From Litchfieldia alkalitelluris (GTDB taxonomy: Bacteria; Bacillota; Bacilli; Bacillales; Bacillaceae_L), in NCBI RefSeq assembly GCF_002019645.1, contig NZ_KV917374.1, positions 1,438,696 through 1,502,695 on the forward strand: a DNA stretch of 64,000 bases, written 5' to 3'. The notes beneath the pieces were generated by a model. It saw only the letters and a list, made by a program, of their open reading frames with translations. It was not told where the DNA came from and searched no databases. The position numbers were made by a program, and so were the translations under genes. Positions 61,560-64,000 of the stretch are shown here, one piece after another; positions within the stretch are counted from its first letter, which is position 1, and every line of letters begins with the position of its first letter.

Positions 61560-62174
61560 TTGCCTAAAATAACCTTTCATAATTTACCTGATGATAAAAA
61601 ACAAAAATTAATCCAGGCTGTAAAAAAGGAATTTTCGAGGGTACCTGTGTATGAAGCTTCGATCTCAAACATTATAAAAACAGCTAACATCCCACGTGGA
61701 AGCTTTTATCAATACTTTGAAGACAAAGAGGATGCTTATTATTATTTGTTGAATGAAATGGTTCTAGAATTAAATAACGTATTTATTGCGCTGTTAACGA
61801 AGCACGAAGGCAATTTATTTGAGGCAATGGTTGATTTGTTTAAGTTAATCATTGACGAGGATGAGAATTTTTACCTATTAAAAAATTCCTTTTCAAATAT
61901 GTCATATAAAGTTGAGGATAAATTTTCAGGAATTTTTAGTGATTATCATAATAGTAATGAAAAAATTGAAAAAATAAGTTTATACATCAATAAAAAGACT
62001 CTAAACATTAATGATGACCGTGAAATATTTTTTATGATGCAAATCATTTCTGCAGTAACGCTACGGAATTTTGTAGAGAAATTTGCGAAGGATTTAACAA
62101 AAGAAGAAGCAATTAAAAATTATATCATTGAAATGAACATGTTGAAGAATGGTCTTGCTAAGAAACTTGAATAG
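61560..62174 (+). CDS. TetR family repressor of the alarmone operon
   Basis: The 204-residue protein has an N-terminal TetR helix-turn-helix (KKQKLIQAVKKEFSRVPVYEASISNIIKTANIPRGSFYQYFEDKEDAYYYLL) and an all-helical ligand domain. TTG 61560 lies 1 base after the stop of the upstream gene, with AGGAG about 9 bases ahead. The twin TGACA-N3-TGTCA operators at the operon promoter are its probable target, giving self-control. The inducer is unknown. Confidence 0.87.
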   Translation: MPKITFHNLPDDKKQKLIQAVKKEFSRVPVYEASISNIIKTANIPRGSFYQYFEDKEDAYYYLLNEMVLELNNVFIALLTKHEGNLFEAMVDLFKLIIDEDENFYLLKNSFSNMSYKVEDKFSGIFSDYHNSNEKIEKISLYINKKTLNINDDREIFFMMQIISAVTLRNFVEKFAKDLTKEEAIKNYIIEMNMLKNGLAKKLE

Positions 62175-62390
62175 GAAGGTGTTGGGGGATTATGTATTAC
62201 TGAATACGTAGTCCTTATTTATTACTATTTATTGGGGTTAAAACCAACTAAAACAAAATAAATAAAAGTAAATAAAGAAAAAACGGGTGATATTATATTT
62301 TTTTTCATGTATAATTTAGAAAAAGATAAATTTTGAACACTATGTGAACATATAACTTGGCCTGTAAATAAGGGGAAGTGGGGAGATATT

Positions 62391-63113
62391 GTGAAAGTAT
62401 CGTTATTTATTACATGTCTTGCTGATATCTTTTATTCTAACGTTGGAAAAGATACGGTAGAGGTATTAGAAAAGGTTGGTTGCGAGGTTCATTTTCCAGA
62501 ACAACAAACATGCTGTGGGCAGCCTGCGTATAATAGTGGCTATCATAAGGAAACAAAAGAAGTGGCAAAGCATATGATTCGTACGTTTGAGGATTCAGAA
62601 TATGTCGTTTCTCCTTCCGGATCTTGTGTTTCGATGCTACAAGAATATACACATTTATTTAAAGATGATGAAGTATGGAAAAAAAGAGCCGAAAATCTTG
62701 CAAACAAATCCTATGAACTTACTCAATTTTTAGTAGATGTCTTAAAAGTGGAAAATATTAAAGCTAGTTTAAATGCCAAAGCAACTTATCACAAGTCATG
62801 TCACATGACACGTTTACTAGGAGTGAAAGAAGCACCATTAAAGCTTCTTGAAAATGTAGAAGGGTTAGAAATGTCACCGCTTCCAAATAGCCATGATTGT
62901 TGTGGTTTTGGTGGAACATTTTCGGTAAAGATGGGGCCAATTTCAGAGCAAATGGTAGATGAAAAAGTACGACATATTGAAGAAACAAATTCTGAGATTT
63001 TAATAGGTTCAGATTGTGGTTGTTTAATGAATATTGGAGGGCGTATTAATCGTCAAGGAAAACCAATAAAAATTATGCACATTGCTGAAGTGCTGAATAG
63101 TGAGGTGAAATAA
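62391..63113 (+). CDS. lutA: Lactate utilization Fe-S protein LutA
   Basis: The 240-residue protein has two CCG domains: [17 protein letters not shown] (about 36-52) and [18 protein letters not shown] (about 165-182), plus CXXC-like cysteines. LutABC oxidises L-lactate to pyruvate, with LutA a (heterodisulfide-reductase-like) Fe-S subunit. GTG 62391 has GGGGAGA 6 bases ahead. lutB begins 3 bases after the stop, so this is the start of the lutABC operon. In B. subtilis it is under LutR and SinR; no site was confirmed here. Confidence 0.93.
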   Translation: MKVSLFITCLADIFYSNVGKDTVEVLEKVGCEVHFPEQQTCCGQPAYNSGYHKETKEVAKHMIRTFEDSEYVVSPSGSCVSMLQEYTHLFKDDEVWKKRAENLANKSYELTQFLVDVLKVENIKASLNAKATYHKSCHMTRLLGVKEAPLKLLENVEGLEMSPLPNSHDCCGFGGTFSVKMGPISEQMVDEKVRHIEETNSEILIGSDCGCLMNIGGRINRQGKPIKIMHIAEVLNSEVK

Positions 63114-63116
63114 AAC

Positions 63117-64000
63117 ATGCCAATGAAGATAGGTGATGAAAAGTTCTTTAATCGAGTCGAGAGCGGGATTAATAACGGCTTTATGAGAAATGCAGTAGCC
63201 TCTGCTCAAGAACGAATGCAAGGAAGACGATTGACTGCTACAGAAGAACTGGGGAATTGGGAAGAATGGCGAGAATTAGGTGAAGAGATTCGCACACATA
63301 CACTAGAAAACCTAGATTACTATCTTGAGCAATTAACCGAGAATGTGACTAAGCGTGGTGGCCATGTCTTTTTCGCTGAAACGGCAGAAGAAGCGAATGA
63401 ATATATCTCAAAGATTGTGAATGATAAAAAAGCGAAAAAGATCGTAAAATCAAAGTCGATGGTCACAGAAGAAATCAACTTAAATGAGGTCCTTGAAAAA
63501 GCTGGGTGTGAGGTAATTGAAACCGACTTAGGAGAATACATCCTTCAGTTAGATGATCATGATCCACCATCTCATATTGTTGTACCAGCACTTCATAAGA
63601 ATAAAGAACAAATTAGAGATACGTTTAAGGAAAAACGAGGATATGATAAGTCTGAAATTCCTGAAGAACTTGCATTATTTGCTCGTGAGCAACTTCGTGG
63701 GGAATTTTTGAGCGCAGATATTGGGATAACTGGCTGTAATTTTGCAGTTGCAGATTCAGGGTCAATTAGTTTGGTTACCAATGAAGGAAATGCACGCTTA
63801 GCTACAGCCCTTCCTAAAACACAAATCACTGTTATGGGGATGGAGCGAATCGTTCCTACTTGGGAAGAGCTTGATGTGTTAGTTAGCTTGCTTTGTCGTA
63901 GTGCTGTTGGGCAGAAGCTTACAAGTTATATTACAGGATTAACTGGGCCAAAAGATGAAGGTGATGTGGATGGACCTGAAGAGTTTCATCTAGTCATTGT
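63117..64000 (+). CDS. lutB: Lactate utilization protein LutB, N-terminal part (3' end outside window)
   Basis: The frame from ATG 63117 stays open to the end of the window (294 codons). It matches LutB, an Fe-S protein with LUD domain: [57 protein letters not shown], and [26 protein letters not shown]. The C-terminal 4Fe-4S motifs (about residues 300-400) lie outside. It starts 3 bases after lutA. Confidence 0.93.
   Translation, partial: MPMKIGDEKFFNRVESGINNGFMRNAVASAQERMQGRRLTATEELGNWEEWRELGEEIRTHTLENLDYYLEQLTENVTKRGGHVFFAETAEEANEYISKIVNDKKAKKIVKSKSMVTEEINLNEVLEKAGCEVIETDLGEYILQLDDHDPPSHIVVPALHKNKEQIRDTFKEKRGYDKSEIPEELALFAREQLRGEFLSADIGITGCNFAVADSGSISLVTNEGNARLATALPKTQITVMGMERIVPTWEELDVLVSLLCRSAVGQKLTSYITGLTGPKDEGDVDGPEEFHLVI

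Overview
The window is chromosomal DNA of a low-GC, endospore-forming member of the Bacillaceae. Evidence: Shine-Dalgarno sequences of the AGGAGG type with frequent TTG and GTG starts; T-rich hairpin terminators; a T-box leucyl-tRNA synthetase; a subtilisin; hxlR-hxlAB; lutAB; spoVIF with a cluster of tiny YjcZ-type proteins; CotF-like coat proteins. I cannot name the species. No rRNA, tRNA, prophage, complete insertion sequence or CRISPR array was seen.

Layout. 0-3.5 kb: 3' half of ilvD, then a ketone-body operon (scoA-scoB-3-hydroxybutyrate dehydrogenase) behind a cre-like site. 3.5-6 kb: small exported or membrane proteins. 6.1-9 kb: T-box leader and leuS. 9-12.1 kb: His-rich protein, DUF6254 protein, rhodanese, and a MarR / membrane protein / CPBP-protease operon. 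12.2-15.4 kb: a 6S-like small RNA on the minus strand and a 906-residue TPR plus decayed dynamin-like GTPase protein. 15.5-24.7 kb: HAD phosphatase, cell-wall nucleotidase (YfkN type), zinc-ribbon protein, chemoreceptor, subtilisin. 25-26.5 kb: an NprR/PlcR-type (RNPP) regulator followed by an unlisted 42-codon signal-peptide gene. 27-32 kb: gluconokinase, ferritin-like and membrane proteins, Ktr potassium transporter. 32.5-38.4 kb: hxlR and hxlAB (formaldehyde fixation), MscS channel, 2,4-dienoyl-CoA reductase and three decaying genes. 38.5-45.7 kb: sporulation and coat-related small genes, including a tandem YjcZ cluster. 46.4-52 kb: molybdopterin oxidoreductase of the FdhF/YdeP type, DUF2294, an OxlT-type transporter and divergent fdhD. 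52-59 kb: coat protein, acetyltransferases, a HesB-like gene with an in-frame UGA, a Fur-box region with a DUF2325 gene, a YbdM-like kinase and a 2-hydroxyacid dehydrogenase. 59.5-62.2 kb: an operon of a small alarmone synthetase, a membrane protein and a TetR repressor, with twin operators. 62.4-64 kb: lutA and the start of lutB.

How it fits together. One-carbon metabolism is a theme: HxlA/HxlB fix formaldehyde, and FdhF/YdeP, FdhD and the OxlT-type carrier form a formate/oxalate-type module about 13 kb away. Many minor genes belong to the spore.

Most unusual items: (1) a HesB/IscA-like reading frame at 54794-55072 (minus) whose only interruption is UGA at the family's cysteine position, followed by a hairpin meeting bacterial SECIS rules, with its own promoter and terminator; (2) the RNPP regulator-peptide pair divergent from subtilisin; (3) the self-regulated alarmone-synthetase operon; (4) the 6S-like RNA; (5) a leader terminator ahead of the OxlT-type gene. 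At least five gene remnants show active gene decay.
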